Positions 37,056-46,081 of a stretch of 57,999 bases of DNA are shown here, piece after piece. The stretch lies in NCBI GenBank assembly GCA_010365115.1, contig JAAFGX010000018.1, positions 1-57,999 on the forward strand. Reading direction: 5' to 3'. The notes below the pieces were generated by a model. That model was not told the DNA's origin. It worked only from the letters and a program-made list of their open reading frames with translations, and made no database searches. This stretch comes from Paludibacter sp. (GTDB lineage: Bacteria > Bacteroidota > Bacteroidia > Bacteroidales > Paludibacteraceae). Every line of letters starts with the position of its first letter. Position 1 is the stretch's first letter. The translations under genes and the position numbers were made by a program.

Positions 37056-37688
37056 CTATTCGTAAAGCCAAACACATTTATGTAAATATTTATCATCAGA
37101 AACCTGTCTCAACATAAATGCTGCTACGCTTGCTCTTGAAATAGTAGGGTTTCCTTTTAACATTATTTTCTCTACACCTTGTTTTAAATTGTCCGAAATT
37201 TTCCCATCTGTCAAACCTCCCGGGCGAACAATTGTCCATAATAGATTACTTTTTGTAATCCCTTGCTCATTTGCGGTATGATCGGCAAGTGGAACCCGCA
37301 ACATCAATTTAGTAATAAAAAAACGAGTGGGCTGAGGTATTAGAAAACGACTTTGACCTGCTCCAATACTTGACAAATAAATGAATCGATGGATATTTTC
37401 CTGTTCCATAATTGTAACAATATTTTCAATTCCTGCTACAACTTCTGTTGCATGACGAGTTAATGATCCACCACCAAGTGCTGAAATACAGGCATCTGCT
37501 TCCGAAATAGCATCTCTGAGTTTTAGAGTTTCATTTAAATTGCCCACATATACTTTCAGTTTTGGGTGTTCTATTTTTAACGAACACGCTTTACGTACAT
37601 AAGCAATTACATCATGTCCATTTTCTAATGCTTGTTTTACTAGATGGGTGCCAACTTTTCCATTTGCCCCGAAAACTAATATTTTCAT
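37056..37688 (-). CDS. NAD(P)-binding epimerase-like oxidoreductase (atypical SDR)
   Basis: A 210-residue Rossmann-fold protein of the NAD(P)H-binding (NmrA/BVR-B-like) group. The dinucleotide motif GANGKVGTHL (residues 7-16) opens it, VIAYVRK follows, and the acidic turn VGNLNETLKLRDAISEADACISALG matches family members. YLSSIGAG takes the place of the Ser catalytic region, and the classical YxxxK is absent. Substrate is unknown; possibilities include NAD(P)H-dependent reductases and redox-sensing regulators. It stands alone, converging on the barrel genes. Confidence 0.85.
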   Translation of the reverse strand: MKILVFGANGKVGTHLVKQALENGHDVIAYVRKACSLKIEHPKLKVYVGNLNETLKLRDAISEADACISALGGGSLTRHATEVVAGIENIVTIMEQENIHRFIYLSSIGAGQSRFLIPQPTRFFITKLMLRVPLADHTANEQGITKSNLLWTIVRPGGLTDGKISDNLKQGVEKIMLKGNPTISRASVAAFMLRQVSDDKYLHKCVWLYE

Positions 37689-37846
37689 TGGTTAGTAATT
37701 TTAGTATTATAAACGAGCCAAATGAGTTTAAATATCAAAATAAAAAAACTTATTCAGGCTTTTTATTAATAACACAAAATATATGTAAATGTTTGATGTA
37801 AATTCAAAATATATAAAATTATATTTTTTTTTATACATTAAATTAG

Positions 37847-38417
37847 AATGATTATCCGCAAAGTGACCAGTGAATCTCGAAGAAGTTGAATTTTTATAAC
37901 CTTAGGTTAGCGAAGTGTAACCTAAGGAAATAATCTTTGCCTGTAAGGCAAGACTGCCTATTAAGTAATTGTAAAAATATAATGTCGAATCTTTCAAAAA
38001 GAATGGAACCAGCCTACCGCATGCAGGCGCAGATAAACGCAGATAAACGCTGATTTGGCGGATAAAAAACGGATAAGAATTCCGACAAGTAGGAATGATT
38101 TTGTATCACTTATTGTCTTATCAGTCATGCTTACATGACTTAAATATGTATTAAATCAGTCCAATTATTATCCGTTTTTTATCCGCTTAATCCGTAAAAT
38201 AAGCACATGCCTCCGGTAGGCTGGTTCCATTCTTATATTTAGTTTATTAAGAATATAGGACATTATTTCTATCCAAACACTTAAGTTATGCCTTACATGC
38301 AGTTTTTCTTAATTTTTCATAACCGCAAGTCGATGACATACGGTTGTGTTCCCGAGATAGCTATCGGGAGACTTTTCAAGCTATATTGATTTTCTGCACA
38401 CTTTGCGGATAATCATA
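37847..38417. mobile_element. MITE-like element with IS1595-type ends
   Basis: About 570 bp without a transposase. The ends ATGATTATCCGCAAAGTG (37848-37865) and CACTTTGCGGATAATCAT (38399-38416) are exact complements and match the right end of the neighbouring IS1595-type element at 22 of 23 positions. Inside lie nested perfect inverted repeats: 20 bp at 38000-38019/38214-38233 and 19 bp at 38058-38076/38168-38186. The 8-mer TAAATTAG flanks both ends (37839-37846 and 38418-38425), like a target-site duplication. It is probably mobilised in trans by the IS1595 transposase next door. Confidence 0.75.
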
Positions 38418-38425
38418 TAAATTAG

Positions 38426-39471
38426 ATGATTATCCGCAATTAACTTATTAGTTCAATAATTTTTCTTATCTTTATAGAATCAAATCAACAATCCTATTGA
38501 AACTATTAGATTTTGACAAACATTTCCCTAGTGAAGCTTTTTTTTCAAAAATTCAAAGAACTTCTGATAAAATCCGGTATTGTATTTCCTCATTGCGGAA
38601 GTAAGGAGCATATTTGGCTTCCAGCTTCATTTCATTTTGAATGTAAATCTTGCCATTGTCGCAGATCATTACGTTCAGGGACTATTATGCACAGTTCAAA
38701 ATTACCTTTTTTATACTGGTTCAAAGCCATTCACTTGATGACAAGCACAAAAAAGACATTTTCTGCCTGTGAAATGCAACGTCAATTAGACCATAAGCGT
38801 TATCAACCGATTTGGGAAATGCGTCATAAAATCCGTAGCGTGATGGGACAACGCGATGCTCAATATACTTTGTCGGGAATGATAGAGCTTGATGAAGGCT
38901 TTTTCTCTACTGAACGGGATGAAAAAGATAAAAATGAACCTTTGAAACGTGGACGTGGTAGTCAGAAAAAACCAAAAGTGCTTGTAATGGTCGAAAGTGA
39001 GCAGGTTGAAAACCCTAAAAACCCACAAAAGGCTAAACGAGTCAATCATCTGAAAATGATAGTTATTCCAGACTTAAAAGCAGCCACGATAGACCAAGTG
39101 GCAGCGGCGTCGATAGATAAGGATGCCAAAATTACAACTGACGCATCTACTTCATATACTAATTTCAAAGATTATTTTACTCAACACGACGCTTCGGTTG
39201 TTCTTCCTAAAGAAGTTGCTAAAGTGCTACCATGGGTACACATAGCCATAAGTAATGCTAAATCTTTACTTACGGACATGTATCATGGGACAAAAACCGA
39301 ATTCTTACAAGGATATTTAAATGAATTTTGCTACCAATTCAATCCTATCAAGATTCCACTTGATCCTTTTGAAAGATTGCTTGCCGTTAGCACACTGTAC
39401 GAATCAAAGTTTAAACATATTACTTATAGAAAAGTTAAAAATCAAAACTGCATACTTTGCGGATAATCATT
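38426..39471 (+). mobile_element. IS1595-family insertion sequence
   Basis: The left end ATGATTATCCGCAA (38426) and right end TTGCGGATAATCAT (to 39470) bracket one transposase gene. The 8-mer TAAATTAG lies just outside on both sides (38418-38425 and 39472-39479), the 8-bp duplication size known for IS1595. It starts ten bases after the MITE-like element and shares the middle 8-mer with it. Confidence 0.82.
38513..39466 (+). CDS. IS1595-family transposase
   Basis: A 317-residue DDE-type transposase. N-terminal zinc-ribbon remnant (VFPHCGSKEHIW..FECKSCHCR), then LRSGTIMHSSKLPF and the catalytic stretch: Asp in IELDEGFFS, Asp in ITTDASTSYTNF, His/Asn in WVHIAISNAKSLL, and Glu in FLQGYLNEFCYQF. 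The first Cys of the zinc ribbon, CPxCG in relatives, is Phe here, which may weaken DNA binding. The start is the TTG at 38513, and the N-terminus is a little divergent, so activity is uncertain. The last codons (CILCG) run into the right terminal repeat. Confidence 0.85.
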   Translation: MTNISLVKLFFQKFKELLIKSGIVFPHCGSKEHIWLPASFHFECKSCHCRRSLRSGTIMHSSKLPFLYWFKAIHLMTSTKKTFSACEMQRQLDHKRYQPIWEMRHKIRSVMGQRDAQYTLSGMIELDEGFFSTERDEKDKNEPLKRGRGSQKKPKVLVMVESEQVENPKNPQKAKRVNHLKMIVIPDLKAATIDQVAAASIDKDAKITTDASTSYTNFKDYFTQHDASVVLPKEVAKVLPWVHIAISNAKSLLTDMYHGTKTEFLQGYLNEFCYQFNPIKIPLDPFERLLAVSTLYESKFKHITYRKVKNQNCILCG

Positions 39472-39479
39472 TAAATTAG

Positions 39480-39824
39480 TTAGATTTGATTCTTGGAAAT
39501 TATAGACAAGTAAAAAATTCCCACATGTTTCATTGATTAGTTATTATTCTTTAAAATTACTAAAAAATATAATTAATATTTCCTCATCATTACTAAAAAA
39601 ATTAATTTTAATATTGATTATAAAATTTTACAGCACTGAACATAATCTGTTGAGTAAACGTTAATTAAACAAAGCTGGGGAAAATTAGATTTCAATCTGC
39701 TATGTGCTATACTAAATCAAATAAAATATCCTGACTACCCAAAACAAAATAATTGTCGCCTGCAAACAACTATATCACTACGATATACTGCAGTTGTCAT
39801 TTTTAAATTAAAACTACAACTACA
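39480..39824. other. Intergenic region upstream of the antiporter
   Basis: AT-rich sequence of about 345 bp between the IS1595 element and the antiporter gene. I see no ORF, hairpin with T-run, or repeat. A promoter for the antiporter must lie here, but no clean TAnnTTTG with a -33 box was found. Confidence 0.4.
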
Positions 39825-40985
39825 ATGACTAAAGTAATTTTATTCTCACTATTTCTGATTGTTGGCTTGATACTTTCTCAAATTCTTCCTGGGGTTTTAG
39901 CCGAATCATATGAGAGTTTTCGTTTTGTATTAACTTATATGCTTTCTATTTCTCTTTCCTATATTATGATTAATGTGGGTAGAGAGTTTATTCTTAACAA
40001 AAAAGAATGGAGATCCTATACGGTCGACTATTTCATAGCAATGGGCACTGCAGCCCTGCCATGGTTGTTTGTATGTTTGTATTTTATGTTGATTATTCCC
40101 TGGGAATACTTCGGGGACTGGGAAGTCTGGAAAGATAATTTATTGCTGAGCCGGTTTGCAGCACCTACTTCTGCAGGTATCTTGTTCAGTATGCTTGCCG
40201 CAGTTGGTCTTAAATCAAGCTGGGTGTATAAAAAAATTCAGGTGCTTGCAATTTTTGATGACCTCGATACTATTCTTCTGATGATTCCTTTGCAAATAAT
40301 GATGATTGGGCTTCAATGGGAATTGCACATTGTACTTATTGCAGTCACTGTTTTGCTTTATGTGGGTTGGAAATACTTAAACAGATTAAACTTGCCACAA
40401 AACTGGTATTGGATGTTACTGGCAGCTATTGGAGTTGTAGGCATTAGCGAATTCATATATCGCACCTCCCTTATTATCTCAGAAAATGGAATTCATATAG
40501 AAATTCTTCTACCCGCATTTATTTTTGGGATGATACTTAAAAACACACACGTGGAAACTGCTGTTGATCATAAGGCATCAACCACTATATCTTATATTTT
40601 CATGTTACTTGTGGGATTAAGCATGCCATTATTTGTAAATGAAGGATCATCAACCGATGCAGGTTATAGCCATTTTATGCCAATTATGAGTTGGAACGAA
40701 ATAATATTCCATGTATTTATAGCAACTTTTCTGTCAAATATTGGCAAATTAGTTCCATTGTTTTTTTATAGGGATCGTAAAATATCCGAACGGTTGGCGT
40801 TATCAATTGGTATGTTTACACGTGGCGAAGTAGGTGCAGGTATTATTGTCATTGCAATGGGTTATAACATCCTAGGATCATTATTAACCATTTCGATTCT
40901 AACCATAGTATTAAACTTAATTTTAACAGGATTTTTTATTATCCTGGTAAAAAAGCTGGCACTCAGAAGTGCTATTGTGGAGTAA
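39825..40985 (+). CDS. Cation:proton antiporter, CPA/NhaP-like membrane protein
   Basis: A 386-residue protein with about eleven to twelve hydrophobic segments. APTSAGILFSMLAAVGLKSS and the adjacent IFDDLDTILL (about 145-155) correspond to the paired-Asp ion-binding region of sodium/proton antiporters. FTRGEVGAGIIVIAMGYN near the end matches the RGE/RGxxG segment of the same superfamily. It probably exchanges Na+ or K+ for H+ across the inner membrane. There is no C-terminal regulatory domain. No operon partners: an IS lies upstream and a MITE-like element downstream. Confidence 0.85.
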   Translation: MTKVILFSLFLIVGLILSQILPGVLAESYESFRFVLTYMLSISLSYIMINVGREFILNKKEWRSYTVDYFIAMGTAALPWLFVCLYFMLIIPWEYFGDWEVWKDNLLLSRFAAPTSAGILFSMLAAVGLKSSWVYKKIQVLAIFDDLDTILLMIPLQIMMIGLQWELHIVLIAVTVLLYVGWKYLNRLNLPQNWYWMLLAAIGVVGISEFIYRTSLIISENGIHIEILLPAFIFGMILKNTHVETAVDHKASTTISYIFMLLVGLSMPLFVNEGSSTDAGYSHFMPIMSWNEIIFHVFIATFLSNIGKLVPLFFYRDRKISERLALSIGMFTRGEVGAGIIVIAMGYNILGSLLTISILTIVLNLILTGFFIILVKKLALRSAIVE

Positions 40986-41127
40986 ATAGGGAATTTTACA
41001 AATCAATGAACCAGAGTTTTACATTAGAATTAAAGTGCCAGTAACTTAATTCAAATTGTTTTGGTTATTAATGTGGGCTGTCAAATAGCAAAAAAAAATC
41101 ATAAAATAAATTATGATTTTTTTTATG
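40986..41127. other. Intergenic region between antiporter and MITE
   Basis: No gene or hairpin terminator is clear. The T-rich stretch at 41110-41127 forms the left flank of the next element. Confidence 0.35.
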
Positions 41128-41706
41128 ATGACTATCCGTTTTTGCACCCAATGAATTGAAATAAATTCAACTCTACAGTTAGTATATTAAAAAACACTTG
41201 ACGAATCCATGTATAAGATAATAGAACGCTGACGGAGTATCTCGACGTGCCGACTTGACGGCATACGCCGATTTAGCGGATTTAAAACGGATAAGAAATT
41301 TACTTCGCAAATTGATTTTTAGTTACTTTCATCGTTTATGGATATTCATAATTACTTTTCGTTGATATTCTAAACCATTATCATGTGTATTATAAAGTTT
41401 AAAGTATGATTTAATTATCTTGTTGAGTGATTTCTTTGTGCAACAGTTGCATAATGATAAACGATAATTTATTGATAGTTAATGATTTGAATCATTCCGA
41501 CTTGTCGGAATAAAAATCCGTTTTCAATCCGCTAAATCGGCGTAAATCAGCGTTCTATTCTTTTCACTTATTTTTTTTTAAGAATTTTGTAAGATTTTAC
41601 ATCTACTGAATAATTAGTTTTAGAATAATCAAATTCAGTTATATTAATAATTTTTGAAATTAGCAATTAGCAAAGATGAACATTGGGTGCAAAAGCCGAT
41701 AGTCAT
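41128..41706. mobile_element. Nested-palindrome MITE-like element
   Basis: About 580 bp bounded by 26-bp inverted ends (41128-41153 and 41681-41706) that differ at two positions. Inside, long inverted arms match: AATAGAACGCTGA..GATTTAGCGGATTTAAAACGG around 41219-41295 with its complement around 41515-41560. The ends share the ATGAnTATCCG core with the IS1595-type ends. Both this element and the one at 37.8 kb carry a TCCGACAAGT[A/C]GGAATGATT block. No coding capacity. T-rich flanks stop me from defining a target duplication. Confidence 0.7.
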
Positions 41707-41737
41707 TTTTTTTATTTATGTCTTCCGACTGATTTAT

Positions 41738-43384
41738 TTAATTCCTATTGTTTATCTCTTCTGCTGATTTCACTCTTGTTCCCGGATTTTCCTTCACCAT
41801 TGTTTTAAGAAATTCTAACGGGTAACCGGCACGAAGAATACTTGGAGGAATTTTATCTTCGTTTTGAATAAACTTGCCATTTGCTTCTTTTTTAATATTG
41901 CCATCCATGTATTTGACTAACAAATATTCTCCTAGTTTTTTCCACGAATTTGTAGAGTTTTCAGCCTGTGATATACTAAAATCAGTAAGGAAAACGCGTG
42001 CATCGTTTTCGCTCATACCTACAGCTACTTTATCCATTGCCGGAACAAGCGAATTAAAGTTATTTTCCCATTGGGTTTGTACTTTTTTAATGTCGGCAAA
42101 CATATAAGAATATTTGCTGTAGGCATAATTTGCTACCCAATTATAGGTCCAGAATGCAGATGTTGGAGAATAATCCAACAAACTTCCATTGCCCAGACGA
42201 TAACATTCCGGAATGGCATTTATTCCACAATACATCGGGACATAAAGTGAAGTTGCAGCATCGTCAACCCCAAACCATAGAATGCCGCCAATATAATCGG
42301 GAAGCCAGTTTCGCATTTGAGCTACAAAGGTGAATCCGGTTTGCTGAGTTGCCACCGGACGCTCATGACCGTATTCTATACTGTCAACTTTAAAAGTGAG
42401 TGGACTACAACGCAGTTTACTTCCGAAAGGTCCCGATGCTATTCCCTTGGTCATATCGAATTCAGTTCCTTCGTATTGATCGCGCATGTAATCTTTTAAC
42501 TTTTGTGCGCTTAATTTAAACGTTGGTTTAATCCATAGTGGCATACGTTCGGTTGTCTCGGCTTTTACATATGAAATGTATTTTTCCATTGCCGGATCCA
42601 CTTTTCTGAAAAATGACCACACGCGTGCTTCGCAAAATCGTAAAGCACCATAATCGAGTGGGGCATAGGTGTCCGAAAAACTGAAATCTTTATTTTTTCC
42701 TTTAAAAAAACCTTTTTCACGGGCAAAAGCAATAACATCTTCGGAGTAAAGGCAATTATTTTTATCATCATAGGGAAAAGTGGTGATGCGTGCCTGATTG
42801 GCATGTGCCGATACACAATCATCAGGAATTCGTTGCGCTACCCAAACTGCTCCCTTATTGTTACGACCCTTGCCTATCATTTCCATTATCCACACTTCAT
42901 TTGGATCGGCTATTGAAAAGGATTCTCCAGAGCTATAATATCCATATTCTGCTACCAAATCTGTCATCACTTTTATTGCTTCCCGAGCGTTCCTGGCTCT
43001 TTGTAAAGCTATATAAATTAAGCTTCCATAATCCATAATGGCAGTTGTATCAACCAATTCCTCTCTACCACCAAATGTAGTTTCGCCAATACTGAGTTGA
43101 TGTTCGTTCATGTTTCCAATAACGGAATATGTTTTTTCTACTTGCGTTATTTTCCCGAGATATTTTCCCGTGTCCCAATCGTTTACATCGAGTATCGATC
43201 CAGCTGGATAAGTTGATGCCGGATAATGATAAAGTGCTCCAAACAAAAAATAAGAGTCAGCTGAATAGGTAATAAGAGTTGATCCGTCGATTGTGGCGGC
43301 TTTACCAACCAGAAAATTGGTACATGAAAATCCACTGTTTAGAACTAATAAGAATGCGAAAGTGAAAATTATTTTTTTAGTCAT
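41738..43384 (-). CDS. Secreted C69-family dipeptidase
   Basis: A 548-residue Ntn-hydrolase of the PepD/dipeptidase A family, predicted in the periplasm. Residues 1-20 form a signal peptide, and Cys21 (GFS-CTNFLVGK) becomes the N-terminal nucleophile after cleavage, as expected for C69. The downstream FSIADPNEVWIMEMIGKG segment fits the family core. It lacks a lipobox (FSC, not L-x-G-C). It probably releases dipeptides during amino-acid scavenging. A well-placed promoter (43409-43440) is visible upstream. Confidence 0.92.
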   Translation of the reverse strand: MTKKIIFTFAFLLVLNSGFSCTNFLVGKAATIDGSTLITYSADSYFLFGALYHYPASTYPAGSILDVNDWDTGKYLGKITQVEKTYSVIGNMNEHQLSIGETTFGGREELVDTTAIMDYGSLIYIALQRARNAREAIKVMTDLVAEYGYYSSGESFSIADPNEVWIMEMIGKGRNNKGAVWVAQRIPDDCVSAHANQARITTFPYDDKNNCLYSEDVIAFAREKGFFKGKNKDFSFSDTYAPLDYGALRFCEARVWSFFRKVDPAMEKYISYVKAETTERMPLWIKPTFKLSAQKLKDYMRDQYEGTEFDMTKGIASGPFGSKLRCSPLTFKVDSIEYGHERPVATQQTGFTFVAQMRNWLPDYIGGILWFGVDDAATSLYVPMYCGINAIPECYRLGNGSLLDYSPTSAFWTYNWVANYAYSKYSYMFADIKKVQTQWENNFNSLVPAMDKVAVGMSENDARVFLTDFSISQAENSTNSWKKLGEYLLVKYMDGNIKKEANGKFIQNEDKIPPSILRAGYPLEFLKTMVKENPGTRVKSAEEINNRN

Positions 43385-43408
43385 TTTTTTATTTATTTGT
43401 AATACTTA

Positions 43409-43440
43409 CAAAAGTACATTATTTGATTTAAAACACAAAA
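43409..43440 (-). promoter_or_regulatory. Promoter of the dipeptidase gene
   Basis: On the minus strand a TTTTG (43436-43440) is followed after 19 bp by TACTTTTG (43409-43416), the best -33/-7 pair in the window. It is 25 bp ahead of the start codon. Confidence 0.65.
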
Positions 43441-43467
43441 TGGAAGTCAAAAGTTATGACTCCCATT
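43438..43467 (-). terminator. Terminator of the glycosyltransferase-flippase pair
   Basis: AATGGGAGTCA pairs with TGACTTCCATT (one mismatch) about 30 bp downstream of the flippase stop, followed on the minus strand by TTTTGTGTTTT. It overlaps the -33 region of the dipeptidase promoter. Confidence 0.6.
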
Positions 43468-43495
43468 CTTAGTTTTATTAGTTTTTTTTATAGAA

Positions 43496-44578
43496 TTATT
43501 TAGTTTCTTGATTTACAGTAATTTCATTAGATTGTTTTGAAAATGATTTTGTTATCCAGGCAGGAATAACTAAAAAACCCAGCAGTAAATATAAATAGTA
43601 GCTAATAATTCTCCAAATTACGGTAATGACCAAAATAGGACCACTGCCTAATGCAATATCATTATAATATTCTTTAAATGCAATTTCGCTTAACCCGCTT
43701 CCACCAGGCGTTGGACTTACTACCATAACTATCCACAAGAGCATTTGTCGTCCAAAAATAATCAGGTGATTGCTGATGGGTGTAAAAGCCATAAATAATG
43801 CATTTACAACCAGAAAACGGGATGACCATGATAAAGCAGTTGTTCCAAAAGCCTTTGCCCAGAAACTAAAGGATTTTTGACTCATTTCAAGTGATGAATT
43901 TATCATATTTTCGGCAAACTCAACAATTTTTGACTCCCACCTGCGCAAAAAAGGCAATTTAAATATTAGTTGAACCGTTTTTGCAATTAAATCGGGGCGC
44001 CGAAAAAGGCCAATGTACAAAATAAATGTCCAAATAATTAAGGCAACATAGACACTCCAGAACAAAACTCCAATTGTAGACGTAATTACAGAAGAAACGT
44101 TAAATAATTCCTTTACAGGAACTAATAAAAAGATAATTGGACACACAATTACAAAAAATAATTCGTCCAGAAACAGATTGCTAATCATTATTGCAGTACT
44201 GCGTCCCACATTAATTCCTTCTTTGCTTAAAAATAAAACTACCAAACTAGAGCCTCCAACTGCTGAAGGTGTTACAGCCGATGTAAATTCATTTAGCACA
44301 TTGATATTGAAGGCTTGACTCCATGTCAGGTCTTTGCAAGCCATGAGACGAAATCGCCAAATCATGCCAAAATCTCGTCCGAACATGAATATAAATGCTA
44401 AAAGAATATAACCCACACTTACAAAATTAAATTTCACATTTTTAAATGTCCGTGGATCATATTCGCTCAAAAACAACCAGCCAATAACAATAATTCCAAT
44501 GCCTAATGGAATGAGAATTTGTGAAATCTTAAATGGATTTGAATTTTTTTCGGTAAAGGATTTTGTTATCTTCGCCAT
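43496..44578 (-). CDS. Flippase-like/lysylphosphatidylglycerol synthase TM-region protein
   Basis: A 360-residue membrane protein of the UPF0104 (LPG synthase transmembrane region) family with about eight to nine hydrophobic segments. Family motifs: NEFTSAVTPSAVGGSSLVV (about 98-116) and WIVMVVSPTPGGSGLSEIAF near the end. The soluble lysyltransferase domain of MprF is absent, so lipid lysylation is unlikely; transport of a glycolipid or other polar lipid is the usual guess. Its start overlaps the upstream glycosyltransferase gene by 13 bp, so the two probably make and move the same glycolipid (inference). Confidence 0.88.
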   Translation of the reverse strand: MAKITKSFTEKNSNPFKISQILIPLGIGIIVIGWLFLSEYDPRTFKNVKFNFVSVGYILLAFIFMFGRDFGMIWRFRLMACKDLTWSQAFNINVLNEFTSAVTPSAVGGSSLVVLFLSKEGINVGRSTAIMISNLFLDELFFVIVCPIIFLLVPVKELFNVSSVITSTIGVLFWSVYVALIIWTFILYIGLFRRPDLIAKTVQLIFKLPFLRRWESKIVEFAENMINSSLEMSQKSFSFWAKAFGTTALSWSSRFLVVNALFMAFTPISNHLIIFGRQMLLWIVMVVSPTPGGSGLSEIAFKEYYNDIALGSGPILVITVIWRIISYYLYLLLGFLVIPAWITKSFSKQSNEITVNQETK

Positions 44579-45747
44579 GTTCTTTTCATTAATTTTTTAT
44601 ACCTGTCAAGGACTTCTTCGGTAACACTTTCCCACGATCGTGTGAGGGTTTTTGATGAATTTAAGCCGACAATTTTAATTAATTCGGGATTTAATATTAA
44701 TTCTTTAAGTTTTGATGCAAATGATTCGATTGAATTCGATGTCAAAAAGCCATTATAATTATCGGTAATAATATTTGCACAGGTTGATTCTTCAACCAAT
44801 AATGATGGTGTACTCAATGCGGCTGCTTCGCGAACTACAAGTGCCCAGGTATCATAAGTTGAAGGAAATAGGAATAAATCTGCAGCAGCATAATACTGTT
44901 TTAGATGTTCACGATCACTTATTACACCTAAAAACTCAACTTTAGAACTTATTCCAAGTTTTTCGGTTAAAACCATCAAATCATCCTTTGCATATCCACT
45001 TCCAATGAATATCATTTTAAACGGATAGTCATTTAACAGTGCTAATGCTTCCACTATCAATCTAATATTCTTTTCCCAGATGTGCTGGCCTACAAAAAGA
45101 AATACTTTTTCGTTTTCATCAATTTTAAGTTCTTTACGGGCATTACTTTTTAAATACTCAATAGGCTCATTATTTATAAAATCGTTTCCAAATGGAACAA
45201 CTTCTAATTTACCTTTAAAACCATATTCACGAATTGTATCTTCCACAGATGGCTGCGAAATCCATACCTCATCTGCTTTCTCGAAAAATCGGATGATTTC
45301 ATTGGTCATTTGTTTTGCCAAAAATTTATTGTGTACCGAATGTTCAAAATCATCTCTGTACTTCGAATGGAAAGTTGCAACAAAAGGTATTTGTTGTTTC
45401 TTTGCTATACTTAAAGCTATTCTACCGGAGCTAAACGGACAATGCGCATGAACTAAACCGAACGAAATTTGTTCGAGTTCTGTTTTAAAAGATAAATCAA
45501 TGTCAGGTAATCCAAACCTGTATGGTTTTCTGCCTAAAATTGGTATAGATGTATACCTATAAACTGGATAAGGTTCGCTGTCAGAATAATTCGGTGATTT
45601 AGGTGTAACAACACACACTGGTTGATTCATTTGATGTAACCAATATGCATAATTTTTTGCTATTAGTGAAACGCCATCCATTATAGGCGGAAAACTATCA
45701 TTAAAAATGCCAATGGTTTTTTGATCTTCGGTTTGAACAATACTCAT
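44566..45747 (-). CDS. Family 4 glycosyltransferase, GT-B fold
   Basis: A 393-residue cytoplasmic glycosyltransferase. The N-terminal half begins TIGIFNDSFPPIMDGVSLIAKNYAYWL with the glycine-containing acceptor loop, followed by HAHCPFSSGRIAL. The C-terminal half holds VFLFVGQHIWEKNIRLIVEAL and the sugar-nucleotide site LFPSTYDTWALVVREAAAL, an E-x7-E-like motif of GT4. N-terminal GT4 proteins of this form often glycosylate diacylglycerol or lipid carriers. It overlaps the flippase-like gene by 13 bp. The acceptor is not known. Confidence 0.88.
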   Translation of the reverse strand: MSIVQTEDQKTIGIFNDSFPPIMDGVSLIAKNYAYWLHQMNQPVCVVTPKSPNYSDSEPYPVYRYTSIPILGRKPYRFGLPDIDLSFKTELEQISFGLVHAHCPFSSGRIALSIAKKQQIPFVATFHSKYRDDFEHSVHNKFLAKQMTNEIIRFFEKADEVWISQPSVEDTIREYGFKGKLEVVPFGNDFINNEPIEYLKSNARKELKIDENEKVFLFVGQHIWEKNIRLIVEALALLNDYPFKMIFIGSGYAKDDLMVLTEKLGISSKVEFLGVISDREHLKQYYAAADLFLFPSTYDTWALVVREAAALSTPSLLVEESTCANIITDNYNGFLTSNSIESFASKLKELILNPELIKIVGLNSSKTLTRSWESVTEEVLDRYKKLMKRTWRR

Positions 45748-46081
45748 GTGTGTTACTTTAAGTTTTATTGCAATTTAAATGTAAAAAAACTCTCCTAAAA
45801 AGAGTTTGCAAATTACGGAAAGAATTTTCACATTTTCATAACTTTTAGTAAAAAAAAATGGTAAGATAATTATTAATGTGATTATTTAACGGTTACACTT
45901 TGTTTCTCTTAAAATATAGATATTGGCATTTAACGATTTTTTTTGATGTACTTTTGCATTATAAATGTTACAATTATTATACCTAAATTTTATTTTAGGA
46001 TAAAAAACACTTTATATCCATTTTAATACAACTTGGCTTTCAATTTTAGAAGCATTTGATATTACTTAAAAAAATACATGT
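45748..46081. other. Divergent intergenic region upstream of the TonB receptor
   Basis: No gene. It contains the TACTTTTG box at 45949-45956 and A/T-rich sequence with TTGAAAGCC-like runs near 46030; no operator palindrome stands out. Confidence 0.4.
45949..45956 (+). promoter_or_regulatory. Putative -7 box of the TonB receptor gene (TACTTTTG)
   Basis: TACTTTTG matches TAnnTTTG; an ATTGG at 45922-45926 lies about 23 bp upstream as a weak -33 box. The leader is about 120 nt. Confidence 0.45.
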
